From NCBI RefSeq assembly GCF_000226095.1, contig NC_016477.1:1302001-1366000 (forward strand): a stretch of 64,000 bases of DNA. Direction: 5' to 3'. Every line of letters begins with the position of its first letter. The stretch's first letter is position 1. The notes below the pieces were generated by a model. That model was given only the letters and a program-made list of their open reading frames with translations, made no database searches and was not told the origin of the DNA. Positions 47,688 through 61,000 of this stretch are shown in pieces. The translations under genes were made by a program, and so were the position numbers. This DNA comes from Thermothelomyces thermophilus ATCC 42464 (Eukaryota; Ascomycota; Sordariomycetes; Sordariales; Chaetomiaceae).

Positions 47688-49397
47688 AGGAATCGCGCCA
47701 TGTCTTGGCTGTTCCCTCCGATATACGGCGTCCGGCAACAATGAGTCAAGATGTTGTTGTTGGCCTAGCAACGGTCCACACCTGCACGCCCCCCTCAACC
47801 CGTGCCGCGTTTGTTGCTGCCCGGTCGTGAGCCCGCCTCCCCGGAACACATACCCTGGTGCCGCCGCTTTGGAGCTGTTTTGCATTTGCGCAAGACTGGC
47901 GCTCATCGACCAGGATATCTTGGCTCCCCATGCCCTGTGCTTGGATGTTTCCGGTCGTTGCCTTCTCTCATGTTTTCCCTTTCTTTTCCTATTTCCTCCC
48001 GCCGTATATTTGGAGCGACACATGCATTCCGCTTCAACTCGATACTGTATTAAATGACTGATTTTCTTTATTTTTTCTCATCTTTTATCATCATCATCAT
48101 ATGATCGTTGGCATATGGGATACGGCGTTACAACTCACATATTTGGAAACAAAAGAATTGCATGACGATTGGGCACTTCTTTGGGGTTTGGTTTATTGGA
48201 TGCTCAGGTAAGGAGCATTGGGGTGGTTGGTTGCATGGGCACGGTGCCACGCGGAGTCGAGCGTTCAGTGCGTTTTTTTTTTTTTTTTTCGATTGTTTGT
48301 CCTCTTGAGGTTTCTCAAAACAGTTTGTTCACAGCATCACCGAGTTGAATTTGGGGGGGCGGGGGGACGGGTTTATAAGAATTCGGATTTGCAACGGTCA
48401 CTGGATGATGGTCAAACTCCGCCTACGATATGGAACGAAACATGTATTGGATAATCTAGTTACGCGCTGCACAGTGCTTTCCGCTCCTTTACTGTTTCTT
48501 CACTTACTCATATCAACTTATCTCGTGGTCATCTTTCATCCCTCGGTTCATATGTGTAAGAGGGGGATTAGGGATGACATGGCACACCACATACACGGAC
48601 AGGAGCGATTTCCTTTGTCAGCTGATATCCTGAGGTCCTACACTTCTTCACTCGCTCAAAAATCCACAGGGGAGAGAAGACAAGAAGAAGAGCAGTTCAA
48701 CATTTGTTCACGTTAGGCTGAAATGTCCGGTGAACAGTGACACCTTCTCCTGCAGGACGTCATTACATGCTATACTACCGTACCTATCTGTGTGATGTGG
48801 TTTGTGGGTTCCCTGCTTTACCCCTGATGAGGGACGGAGAACAGATAGCTATATGTACAACCCCTGTTACGGTATCTGCCGGAAAGCAACAATGACGGCT
48901 TGAAACTGCCACCACTGTTGCAGAATCCAGAACGCTGGCTGCTCGCTCCATTGGGAGACATGTATTGTATATCACGTCGTCATAGCACAGGCTACTTCTG
49001 GGTCCTTGCTCGTTTCAACAGGGCGCACGCTCGAGGTAGACACTCAGTCAACGCTTTAATTGACTGACTAGGACCACTCCCAGGGCCACAAGCTCGACAT
49101 TCAACACACAATCTGCTCAAGACATATCCGGGAGTGGAGCTCTGTGAATAAAGTACAAATCCAGAGGGCAAGTGACAGGTAGACAAGCACACGTATCAAA
49201 GTGCGACATTCTACACGAGCTAAACAGATACAATTGTCGACCAAGCTCTAAAGTCTAATGTAAAGCCAAATCGCACCCCAAACACCGCATAAGCTACAGA
49301 CATTAAAGTTTTCCGTAACGTAACAAACAAGGCTAAATACGTCATAAAGTCACACCAGACTGCCACGACTTCCACGTCCAAGGTAACATCACCCCCT
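47688..49397. other. Convergent intergenic region, unknown gene / FAS beta
   Basis: 1.7 kb holding the 3' ends of two converging genes. A T16 run lies near 48274-48289. No coding region supported. Confidence 0.6.
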
Positions 49398-52300
49398 TCA
49401 ATGCTCGACGGAGCCATTCACCTCATTCTGACCCTTGACGCCATTGACCTTCGCATCGTTCTCACCGTTCGTCAAAGCAGTGGTCAATTCGCTGCTGTCG
49501 TCCTGGTAATCCTCCCAATTGGCCAGGATATGGCCAATCTTGGGAGAGTTCGTGAGGCGATAGACGTCTTCGAAATATTCCTTAGTGAGTGCGAAGGGCT
49601 TGGCCGTCACGTTCGGGATGTATTTGCCTATCAGCTTGCTGGGGTCGATCGTTGTCTTGTTGATCTTCTTGAGCAGGAAACTGCGGAAAGGCTTAACACC
49701 CGAACGCAAGAAGGTCGAGTGGAACGGAACATCGATGCCCCTGAGAGGGATGGTGGCGAAGCCGCGCTGGAGTTCCAGAGGCTTCGGCTTGGCCTCTGTC
49801 TCCTGGGCACACGCCTTGATGATCTCAACAAGCTTCTCCTTGACCATTTCCGGCTGGAACTCCTTGCGCATTTGCTCAATGTCGATCTTCATGGCCTTCA
49901 GGTAATTGGTTACACCAGTTAAGGTGTCAAGAGCCCTGAGGTCGCCAGCACAGACGTACTGCATGTTGGCAATGTTGTAGTTGACGATCTCGAGAAGCCA
50001 GCCTGTTGTCTCAGCAATGTTGTTGACCACGAACCGCAGCGCCTCTTCGTTGAAAGTCTTGTTGATACGGCTGGGGTTGACCGCACACATGCTGTAGTTC
50101 GACCGACCCGATTCGTCGCGCTCGACGGCGACTTGCATTGTCAAGCCGCGGTAGAAGACGACTGACACGAGTGATTCAATAGGCATGACATCCGCGAGCG
50201 CGGCCAGGGCCGAGTACTCGCCGAGAGAGTGGCCAGCAAACGTGCTATCACGCGGCACGAGCCCCTTGGCCTTCATGTCCTCGAAGCTTGCCTTCTCCAT
50301 CAGCGTCAGGGCCGGCTGTGTGAACTGTGTCGCAGAAAGGAGACCGGCGGGGGAGCGGTAGGTATAGGATTGCGTCTTTTCGTTGATCTCCTTGAAAATG
50401 CGCTCCGATTTGATGGAGCCGTCTGCTGCCACTGTCTCGAATGTCATCGCCATGTAGTTCTGGCGAATTGCCTTGCCGCGCGGGCCACCAAAGTGGATAG
50501 TCAGCTCCTTCGGGTTGTTGCGGACAATGTTGGTGATCGCGAAGCCTAATTCGTGTCAGCGCGATGATACACAAGAGTAGCAAGAGCAGATCGCACTTAC
50601 CATAGGTATTCATGAGATACTTGTCCGCACGGTCCCAGACCTCCCTGGCAATAGGGCTGCTATCGTAGAGGTCCATACCCATACCCTGCTCCTGGGAACC
50701 TTGACCGGTGAAGACGTATGCAGTCACTGGTTGCTCAATCTCCGCCTCACCGAGGAGTACCTTGTCCTCTGTCTCCTTATTGATGGCTTCGACCTTGATG
50801 ATCTTGCGGCCTGCGACCATGCCAACGTGTTGTAGCTTGACGTCGATGTCGTCGTTCGGTAGCACCATGCCCGTGAGGGAAGCATGGAAGCTTCGCACGC
50901 GGTTGTTCTTGTTTTCCGCTGCCCACGTTTCGACCAGGCTACGAACCGCGGCGCTCGTGTACATCCCGTGAGTGATCGTGCCAGGGAGATTGGCGTACGC
51001 AGCAAAAACCCGCGAGACGTGAATCGGATTGTAGTCACCAGATACTCGGGCGTAGGTCTCGTTGGACGCCGGCGCACGGATTTGAAGACGCGTCTTGCCA
51101 CCCAAGGGGATAGGGTTCTCGAAGTTGACCGGCTGCTCGATCGATACACCGTGGCGCTCAAGGTAGTCCATGACGGGGTTGCCATGGGACTCGCCCGCTT
51201 CGTAATCGACGCTGGCGACCTGTATGACCTCCTTAGTCGGGAGCTCAACGAGAACCTGGCCACGAGTCTCAACATGGCTAAAGACGGTCTTGTTCTTGAA
51301 CCGGACAAGAGTTTGAAGGCGGAAGGTCAAAGTTTGACCCAGCAGTTCAACCTCCGGTGTGGCGAGATCATCGAGGACAAACCAACTCTTGGAGCGGAGA
51401 ACAGCGACATCTTTGGTCGAGGAGAGATGAACCTGCATGGGCTTCTCAACCGTGCGCTGGAAAGTGTTTTCATAGTCGGTGTAGACGCCGCGGTACAGGA
51501 ACTGCGACGTGACTTCCATGACCGGCTTGCCGTCGCGGGTGATGGTACCGCAAACTTCCACCATTTTCCCGGATTCTTGGTTGACCACGGCATTCACCTG
51601 GGCCGTGGTATAAACCTCATCGCCTTTCTTGAGAGGCTCAGCGCCAGGCATCATGCGGAACTGGTTGGAGAGATGAACAAGTTTAAGGAGGTCGCCATCG
51701 ATGCTGCGCGGGAATATCGGCTTGGTGATAGCCTTCCAGCCCACCACAATCGCAAAGTCCATCGGCGCGTACATGGTCTTCTCCGGGCGGTCGACGAAAG
51801 CGTCGCCAGTGTTGCCTACGGCATGGACAAACTCGTTGATGGCCTCGCTGGTAATGGTCGCCTTGCCGCCATCAAAGATGCCGGTTACCGGAGCATCAAG
51901 GTCGAGCGGGTCGTCACCAAACCAAGCACGCCAGTAGAACTCCTTGATCCGGTCATTGCGACCTTCCATGACCTCGTGGATGGGCGCATAGCCAGCTTCT
52001 GGCCGGTAAATGAACCGGAGAGGAAGAGCTACAGGCTTTCCGAGGGCGGTAGTATCTTTGATCAAGTTCACAGCGATTTCCTTCTCGCCGACCAACTTGA
52101 CCTCGATAACATCGACGTAGCGGTTGTGTCGAGGCTGTTCTTTGACTAGAATCACCGTCTTGGCAGGGTCGTTGGGGTTGAGGATCTCAACAAAGAGACC
52201 CCGAGTGGGAGCAAAGATCTGCTTGATTGGGTTGGTCTGGTACTTTTGGCCCTGAACAATGACATCCGATTGAAGCAGAGCATAGCGCCAGTTCTTGCGC

Positions 52301-55300
52301 GATCCAGCGAGGAGGGAGAGCCAGGCCTCAAGTGACGGCAGCTGAGTCGAGGGTGCAGATGAGAGGCGGTAAGTGTTTTTGTGGGCATCAATAGAGACGG
52401 TGAGGCCCTCAATGTCCAAAGGAATTTCGGTCTCGATGAGCTTGCCGCCGAAGTACTCGACAGTGGGAATCTTGGAGGCATCGCCCCCGTACAGGTCCCG
52501 GGTCAGTCCTTCAATATGGCCGTTATGGATGCCGTCAAGAATCTCCTTAACGGGCTCGTCGACCTTAGTTGAATGCTTGGCGGCCATGGGTCCCTGAAGG
52601 ATGCAGGTTCTGCCAACGTCCTTGTCAATGACGGCACCCAGATCCTCCGACTGCCAGAGGGAGTCCTTCTTGAAGAAGAACTCAAAGTTCTCATCCAGAG
52701 CCGGGACGAACGTTACCGGCTTCTGACCACGTCGCTGGCAGAGCAACAGGAAGTGCTGAACATCCTGCGCATTGATGAGCTGCGTTTCGGCCTCGGGATA
52801 GTGTGACAGAATGCGCTCAACGGCGGAGTAAGGCTCCTCAAGGGCAGCGAAGCCTTGAAGGAGTGACACTTGGCCGGGCTTGTTCGTGAATCGCTCCTCT
52901 ACACGGTGGATGAAATCGGCCGTCAGCTTCATATAAGAAGGGTCAATCCACCGAGCTTCATCCTTCACGTATAGGAGCTCGACCATGCGGCGAACAACCT
53001 CGCCATATGTCATATCTTCCAGGTCGACGGCCTTGCCCTCGCGGTTCTGACCAAACCACACCTTCTGGAAGTCGGCATTCAGCTTCTTAATGATGTAATC
53101 CCTGTTCTTTCTGAGTTCGGGGACGCGCTTCTCCTTGGGCAGGCTGAAGATCTTCTGATCCATCTCGGCCCAGAACAGGACGCCACGCGTGGCGAGCTTG
53201 TGGATCGGCTCGCCCATCTCAGATCTCACAGTGATGACTCCGCCCGCAGGGCCCTTGTAGGTCTTCTCCCATTCGCTATCGTCAAGACCAGGGGCGTCGA
53301 CGATGGCCTGCTTAGCCGCCTTGCTCGTGTGGGCCTCCTTGGCAACCATCATGCGGCTGCCAAACAAGCAACCATCGTACGGCATCGGAGGGTAGCCGTA
53401 CTTGGTAGACCACGCACCGGTGAGGTAGGGATAGGTGTCGTCGGCGCCGCCAAAGCCGCTGCCTGCAACGAGGATGATGTTCTCCTGACGGCGGATGCGG
53501 CCGTACATGGCGAGGATGGGAGCGTGGAAGTCTTCGTACGAGTGGTGGCCACCTCCTCTGCCACCAGTCCACTGGAGAATGACGGGGAAGGTCGGGTTGG
53601 CCTTGGCAATGTTGATGACGGCCTGAATAGCCTCAATCGAGCCCGGTTTGAACGAGATATGCTTTAGACCCAGAGTCTCAATGTACTCTTGAGCAACCTC
53701 GATGGACGGAACACCCGCGCCAATGGTCAGGCCTTCAATCGGCACACCCTCCGCCCGGAGCCTACCAAGCAGCGGAATTTGCCAGCCCATGGCACGGGGA
53801 TTCACGTAGATAAGATTGACGGTTATTCCGCGACCAGGAGGAATCGCCTTCTCAATCTTAGTGATGGCTTCGGTCATCGTCTTAGCGTTGTAATAGCCAC
53901 CTCCCGCGAGCTCGATTTGGTAGCCCGCGTTCATGGTAGCCGCCACGAAATCCCAGGGCACCGTGGTAGGGGTCATGCCGGCGACCATCAACGGTGGCAG
54001 GCCCAGCAGCCTGCTCATCTTGGTATCGACGAAAGTCTGACCACTCGAAGTCCTGACGAGCTTGGGACCATATTCCTTGACCCAATCCACGGCATACTTG
54101 ACGGCGTGCTCTTCGTCGCGGTCAAAGAGTTCCGACTTGTAGCCGACTTCCGTAACGGTGCCGTTCACAGTTCCGGCCAGGATGACGCGGACACCAGTGC
54201 CGTCCTTGTTCCTGCTAGTCAGCACACCGAGGCCCGAGATGCCTCCTGGACCGAAGTCTAGAATGTGCGTTGCGCCGGGGAAAACAGTGGCCTTCTCCCA
54301 ATGGACCGGGTCACTGGTGATCATGCGGACCAAGGCAGGCACAATGTTTCCATCAATCTCCTCTCGAATGTCCTTGCCAGTGTTGGTGTCATAGACGGGA
54401 ATACCCAGACTCTTGACATCAATCTCGACATCCTTGAGATCATCGGCGATTAGGGCGTTGGCATTGGCGAGGTATTTACTGTGGAACGGGGCGGTGATAG
54501 GGAGGAAGCGGTTGACAAACCGGACCTTCCTCTCAGTATGGGGGATCCTGGTTTGATCAAGACCAGTAGGAGCCTTGACCTTTCGGAGCTGGGCGTTTAG
54601 GCCGCACAGCGACCTCGGAGGACCAGCCACCACCAAGTTACGGGGACTGTTGATCAAGGAGACGGATATATGCTGGTCAGCGGGAAGATACTGATTCGTC
54701 TGATCGATATGCTTCTGGACTTCGGCTTGCGGAAGGTCGCGGATGCTCAGCATAGGCGTGGGCGTCCCCTCTCCATTGTCGATGGAGTCCTGAAGCATGG
54801 ACGGGCTCAACGAAGTGATCGGGAAGGTCTGTTGACTGCGGGCACCAATCCAGAAAAGGATGGTCAAGGCAGATTTGGCGACGTCCTCGAATGACTCCCA
54901 TGAATTCGCCGCCGCTGTTACAGCAGCAAGAATGATGCCTTGCGAGTGTCCTGTGGTTCCGCTCAACCTCTCCCGCAGGACGCCGGGATGGAGACCGAGC
55001 ACCTTGCAGGTAACCTGGTAGTGTGCGAGTTGGACAAGACCAATCAGAGGAAAACTGACCGGCGCAGAAACGAGGTAATCCACCTCTGGCGTGGCTTCCC
55101 GGTGATGCAGCCAACTCATGATGTCCAGGCCTTTTGAGTACAGCTTCTCCGCGCTGGGATGGCTCGCCAAGGTCTGCAAGAGTTCGGCGGAGGACGCCAC
55201 AAGATCTCCAACAAATGATGGGTAGGTTTCGTAGAGCTCCCGGAGCTCCTCGAAATACTCCTCAATGTTTCCCTGGCCGCCGAATATGCTGTAGAGCTTG

Positions 55301-55809
55301 GCAGCCCCCTCGTCGGCTGCCCGAAACAGAGCCGACTCATGGGTCTTCATTGCTCGGTTCGATGCCGCCCGTGCTGCGAAATAGCTGCGAATCACCTCCA
55401 ACTTCTTGGCGTCGATGCCAGGGAGCGTCGCCACCAAAGCGTGAACATCGTTGCCGCGGAGGAAAGCCCTCTCAAACTCGTTGAGAATGAGCTTGAGCAC
55501 CTCCTCGGCCGATCCTTGTGCGTCGTCCTCGCCTTCAGCAACCTCCTGGGCAATGTAGCCCATATACCGTGCCACGAGCTCGGGTACCGACGACGGCTCG
55601 TCATCTTGGGCCAATTCGTCGGTGGGTGCAGGGAGAGTGGCGACGAAACCCTCCTTCAAGCGAGAAGCATGGAAATGAAGACCGGTAGGTATTAAGAAGG
55701 ATGTTTCGAGAGAGCCGTGGGAGAGTGTGAGGGGACGCAACGAGGCCGAAGAGCGGGGTGTGACCGCGCCCGTCTGTGGGCCGGTGCCATTGCCGTTGTT
55801 GATGTGCAT
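49398..55809 (-). CDS. fas1: Fatty acid synthase subunit beta
   Basis: Beta chain of the cytosolic fungal type I fatty acid synthase (alpha6-beta6), making long-chain acyl-CoA. Two exons on the minus strand, 50601-55809 and 49398-50545, joined across a 55 nt GTAAGT...TTAG intron to give [15 protein letters not shown]; 2118 residues in all. Domains in order: acetyltransferase with GTTGHSQGI (Ser near 289); FMN-dependent enoyl reductase with [15 protein letters not shown] (near 613) and [10 protein letters not shown] (near 820); the dehydratase region with a MaoC-like hot-dog fold including [15 protein letters not shown] (near 1616); and malonyl/palmitoyl transferase with [13 protein letters not shown] (near 1703) and [11 protein letters not shown] (Ser near 1843). 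Length and order match the family. The start is [21 protein letters not shown] donor at 55911 suggests a 5' UTR intron. Head to head with the alpha subunit. Confidence 0.97.
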
Positions 55810-55841
55810 TATGTATAAAGGTCCGGGTATCTGGGGGATCT

Positions 55842-55911
55842 CTGCTTCTTGTTCAGTGTTGATTCCAATTTTGAGCTTGCCAGTCGAGGAGCACGAGGAA
55901 ACACGACATAC
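55842..55911 (-). other. Possible 5' UTR intron of FAS beta
   Basis: On the minus strand GTATGT starts at 55911, and CTGAACAAGCAG ends near 55842, about 33 bp before the ATG. The frame upstream of the ATG is open but lacks an ATG, which fits a spliced leader. The exact acceptor is uncertain; a CCCAG at 55831 is an alternative. Confidence 0.4.
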
Positions 55912-57333
55912 CAACAGTAGCGGGAAAGACCAGCGACAATGGCCAGGAAGCCGCGAAAGATGTGACAGGGCGTTGCTAAAGGACGGCCCAGGAAGTGCCT
56001 CGCGCAGGAGATGACACGAAGTGGAAGAGAAACGTTATTGTTGAATGTAAAACCTGCCCGAGGGGAGTTGGGTCGTGGTTTTCACAGACAGAAAGGAGGG
56101 GGGCATCCGGAAGGCAAGTCGCAGGCGAGAGGACGAAGAAAGGAATGCCCCAAGACGGTTGCGGTGGCTCTCGCTGGGGGGATAATGATTGGATGTAATG
56201 TCGGGACCCTGGTCTGAAGGTGGGACCGGGGTTGTTTACTAAATAGCGTTGCTTTCCGAGCTTTCCCTAACACTCAACACAAAGTTGTTCAAATCCTTGG
56301 GCTATCGCATGGATTGCAGCTGCCGCGTTGCTCGCCCAAATTTTTGGATCTTGTTGGGGAAGAGTCGGGCATGTGGCGGGCTCTGCGCCCATGGACTCAC
56401 CCCCTGTCCATCCGAACTCTCCCACTCAGGGCATTGAGCCCATAACGGGAGCCCCACCTGTCAAGTTGTGTGCTCCATGCAACCCAGCAAAATTTGTACC
56501 GGTACCTTTGCCGAAGACTCCATCCAGACCCCAATGGATTCGCACGACAATCGGACTCACGGATCAAAGGAAACAGAATTCTGTACTCCAGTAGCAGCCT
56601 CAGATTGATACTCTCCCCTCATGGTAACATTTGGGTAGTTGAAGTACATAAGTACATATTGTCAAGACCCTTGGAAATCTCGCAACGCATTTTGATGCGG
56701 TGAGTAGTGGAGTGAGAAAACACGTGGTCCGACCGATATGGCCGTGTTTAGGTGCTTGCGGCAGCAGATTCGAGTCTTGGAATACGTGTACCAGTTACCT
56801 CAAGCCATCACCAGGCGGGTTGCGTTTTCTGCATCATGATGATAGAGTGACCACCAAGTACTGAGGATGATTACATGTACTGCAAGTACGTGAAACCTTA
56901 CGACGATTAGTAGTGTGTATGCATGGATACCTACCTAGTAGGTAGATTGGTTAGTTTAGTAATCGTTTCCCCTTGGAGGAGTCTAATTTCACATCACCAG
57001 TTTAAGGTGAAGGAGTCAAGAATTGATGAGCAAGTCCTGTTGATTCCGCCCATTGGGGAGGATCTTGCACGAAATATGTTCACTCCCTTGTTGGGCCGGT
57101 TTTCACTGCTACAGTTATTCCTACAACGCTTTCTCATGCCGCCCATAGTCTACTCCGTAGGTTCGAACTGGATTGCAGGCCAAATGCACAGTCAAGATAT
57201 TGGCGATAACGCCGCTCGAACTGGAATGTGGAACAATACACAGACATGCATGGGTTCTCGTATATTTAACCGACCATGTACTTCGTATACATTCGTATCC
57301 CCGTACGTACTCTATAAAGTTGTGAAGCGCCCT

Positions 57334-57379
57334 ATCTTGATCGGGACAGGAAATGGATCTTGATCGGGACAGGAAATGG
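57334..57379. repeat. 23 bp perfect tandem duplication in the FAS promoter
   Basis: Two identical adjacent copies (57334-57356 and 57357-57379) of a 23 bp unit that begins ATCTTGATCGGG and ends ACAGGAAATGG. It lies about 620 bp upstream of the alpha-subunit ATG. Confidence 0.95.
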
Positions 57380-58002
57380 ATGTGAGCAGCCACTGGCATT
57401 TTCGGGTTCCGCGTGTTGGACTCTAGCGTGCCAAGTTTGTCTTCGTCTTAAGTACCGCGACTTCGAGATCAACGCCTCCAAAGCCGTGGGGTAACCGACA
57501 GGCGGGACGCTAAACCGTGTTAGGTTAGTGTGTGGTTTGGTTGAGAAGCAAATCTGCAGGCTGTACCAGCCGCGGCAGGGGGGTGTTACCCAAAATCCAT
57601 TCAACAGTTGCACCCCGACGACGCAGCGCCTTCCAGATTTTTGCTGTTGCCCCTAGCGTGTCATACGTAGCATATCGGACTCGGAACCGCAAGTTCGTGT
57701 CCACCGCTGTTGTTCCTATCTCTTCGATCTTTTCCTCTCCGGATTTTCCAGGAGGACGCAACCCCTCGCTTTCCTTTGAAGGGCTCTTTTCTTTCACTTC
57801 CACAATCGCCCTTTCTAGGCCTTTCAACCTTGACGGCCACTTTCCTTCTTGTTGCGTATCCAGCAGCCGAGGAAGGCTCCCCACCGTCTCTAGAAGATAC
57901 CCCATTAAACCTGGTGGATGATCTTCCTGTTAACGCCTCCTCGCTCCATCTTCCCGCGTTTCCAGTCCAAACTACTACACCTTAATTCAACCGCAAAACA
58001 AG

Positions 58003-61000
58003 ATGCGCCACGAGGTAGAGCAGGAGCTTGCTCACACGCTCCTTGTGGAGCTGCTTGCATACCAATTTGCCTCGCCTGTGAGGTGGATTGAAACCCAAGA
58101 TGTTTTCCTCGCGGAGCAAGTGGCGGAGCGGATCGTCGAGATCGGTCCTGCGGACACACTCGGCGTGATGGCGAAACGCACTCTGGCCGCCAAGTACGAA
58201 GCCTACGACGCTGCCAAATCGGTGCAGAGACAAATTCTTTGCTACAACAAGGACGCCAAAGAGATATATTACGCTGTCGACCCGGTCGAGGAGGAGCCCG
58301 AGCCTGCCGCACCCGAGGCTAGCTCGTCGAGTGCACCTGCAGCCGCCCCCGCCGCCGCTCCCGCTCCGGTTGCTGCGGCCCCTCCACCACCGTGTGCCGG
58401 GCCGGCCGCCCAGGTGCCGGATGCACCTGTCCAGGCCCTCGATATCGTGCGGGCATTGATTGCCCAGAAACTTAAGAAATCCATTCAAGACATTCCTCTC
58501 AGCAAGGCGATCAAAGATTTGGTTGGCGGTAAGTTGGCGGCTGTTTTGGTTTACGGGTAACCTCGCTAACGGACCCGTTTCTCCAGGCAAGTCGACTCTC
58601 CAAAATGAGATTCTCGGCGATCTAGGCAAAGAATTCGGCTCGACGCCCGAGAAGCCCGAAGACACGCCCCTCGACGAATTGGGTGCCGCGATACAGGCTA
58701 CTTTTGACGGGAACCTTGGCAAGACTTCTCAGGGCCTCATTGCCCGTCTTATATCCTCCAAGATGCCGGGTGGCTTTAACATCACAACTGCGCGGAAGTA
58801 CCTCGAGACAAGGTGGGGTCTGGGGTCTGGTCGGCAGGATGGCGTGCTTCTGCTCGCTATCACCATGGAGCCCCCTGCTCGTCTGGGATCAGACGCCGAT
58901 GCAAAGGCCTTCCTCGACGACGTGACCCAGAAATATGCTTCAAATGCGGGCATAAGCCTCTCCAGCGCTGCTGCCGCTGGCCCCGCAGCCGGTGTTGGAG
59001 GTGGCATGATGATGGATCCCGCTGCGATCGAGGCATTGACCAGCGACCAGAAGGCGCTGTTCAAACAGCAGCTTGAGCTGATTGCCAGGTACCTCAAAAT
59101 CGATATCCGTGCGGGCGACAAGGCGTTCCAGGCGTCGCAGGAGTCGACCAAGGTCCTCCAGTCTCAACTTGACCTGTGGTTGGCCGAGCACGGCGACTTC
59201 TACGCTACGGGGATTGAACCATGTTTCAGCCCTCTCAAGGCCCGCGTTTACGATTCTTCGTGGAATTGGGCACGCCAGGACGCCTTGAGCATGTACTATG
59301 ACATCATTTTCGGCAGGCTGAAGGCTGTTGACCGCGAGATTGTCAGCCAGTGCATCCGGATCATGAATCGCTCGAATCCCACTCTTCTGGAGTTCATGCA
59401 GTACCACATTGACAACTGCCCCACTGAGCGCGGCGAGACCTACAAACTTGCTAAGGAACTCGGGGCCCAGCTCATCGAAAATTGCAAAGAGTCTCTCGGA
59501 GTCGACCCTGTGTACAAAGATGTCGCCATTCCGACTGGCCCTAAAACCACCATCGATGCTGAGGGCAAGATGAGCTATGAAGAGGTTCCGAGGGCGAGCT
59601 GCCGGAAGTTGGAGCACTATGTGCAGCAAATGGCCGAGGGCGGCAAGATCTCGGAGTATGGCAACCGGACCAAGGTCCAGAATGATCTCTCCAGGATCTA
59701 CAAGTTGATTCGACAGCAGTACAAGTTCTCCAAGGGGTCGCAGCATGAGATCAAGAGCCTGTACAGCGAGGTCATTCGTTCACTTGGCATGAACGAGAGT
59801 CAGATCATTCCCAAGGAGAATGGAAGAATCAACGGTCTCTCGAAGAAGGGCAAGCCCAAGGGCAAGGTCGAGACCATCCCGTTCCTCCATCTCCGCAAAA
59901 AGACACAGCACGGGTGGGACTTTGACAGGAAGCTCACCAAGATCTATCTTGACTGTCTCGAAGGAGCAGCTAAGAACGGTCTCACTTTCAGCAATAAATA
60001 CGTGCTGATGACTGGTGCTGGTGTTGGCTCTATCGGCGCCGAGGTTCTTAAGGGGCTCATCAGTGGCGGTGCCAAGGTCATCGTCACCACAAGCCGCTTC
60101 TCGCGCGAAGTCACCGAGTATTACCAGTCGATGTATGCTCGGTATGGCTCGCGCGGTTCTCAGCTCGTGGTGGTACCTTGTAACCAGGGCAGTGTCCAGG
60201 ACATCAACGCGCTGGTCGACTACATCTATGACCCCAAGAACGGCCTGGGCTGGGATCTCGATTACGTTGTCCCGTTCGCTGCCATTTCCGAGCAGGGCCG
60301 ACAAATTGATGGGATCGATTCTAAGTCTGAGCTAGCTCATCGCGTCATGCTCACCAACACCATCCGTCTTCTCGGCAATGTCAAGGCCCAGAAGGCTGCT
60401 CGGGGCTACGAGACACGCCCCGCTCAGGTTATTCTCCCGCTTTCGCCCAACCATGGAACATTTGGCAGCGACGGCCTGTATTCTGAGTCTAAGCTCGGCC
60501 TCGAGACTCTTTTCAATCGGTGGGCTTCTGAGGACTGGGGTAATTACCTCACCATTTGCGGCGCCATTATTGGTTGGACTCGCGGTACAGGCTTGATGTC
60601 CGGCAACAACATCGTGGCCGAGGCTGTTGAGCGCTTCGGTGTTCGCACTTTCTCGCAGCAGGAAATGGCGTTTAACCTTCTCGGCTTAATGTCCCAAACC
60701 ATCGTCGATCTTTGCCAGAATGAGCCCGTTTTTGCAGACCTCAACGGCGGTTTGCAGTTCATCCCCAACCTCAACGAGACCATGACGAAGGAGCGCAAGA
60801 CCCTGACTGAGACGAGTGAAATCCGTTACGCAGTCAGCAAGGAGACTGCTGCGGAGAACAAGATCATCAACGGAGAAGACTCGGAGGCTCTCTATAAGCA
60901 GAAGATCATCGAGCCCCGCGCCAACATCAAGTTCGACTTCCCACCCCTCCCGAACTGGGACTCGGAGGTTGCTCCTCTCAATGAGAAGCTCAGGGGCATG

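Larger units (their letters stand above)
55810..58002. promoter_or_regulatory. Shared divergent promoter region of the FAS beta and alpha genes
   Basis: 2.2 kb between the start codons of the two fatty acid synthase subunits, with no supported gene. Candidate elements are CACGTG at 56721-56726 (core of the E-box through which Ino2/Ino4-type factors control yeast FAS genes), CCGAGG at 56058-56063 and 57867-57872 (the CCTCGG core of FarA/FarB/Ctf1-type fatty-acid regulators), TACTCCGTA at 57151-57159 and a 23 bp tandem duplication. Each short site is within chance expectation for this length. A pyrimidine-rich stretch lies at about 57700-57860 upstream of the alpha ATG. Confidence 0.5.
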
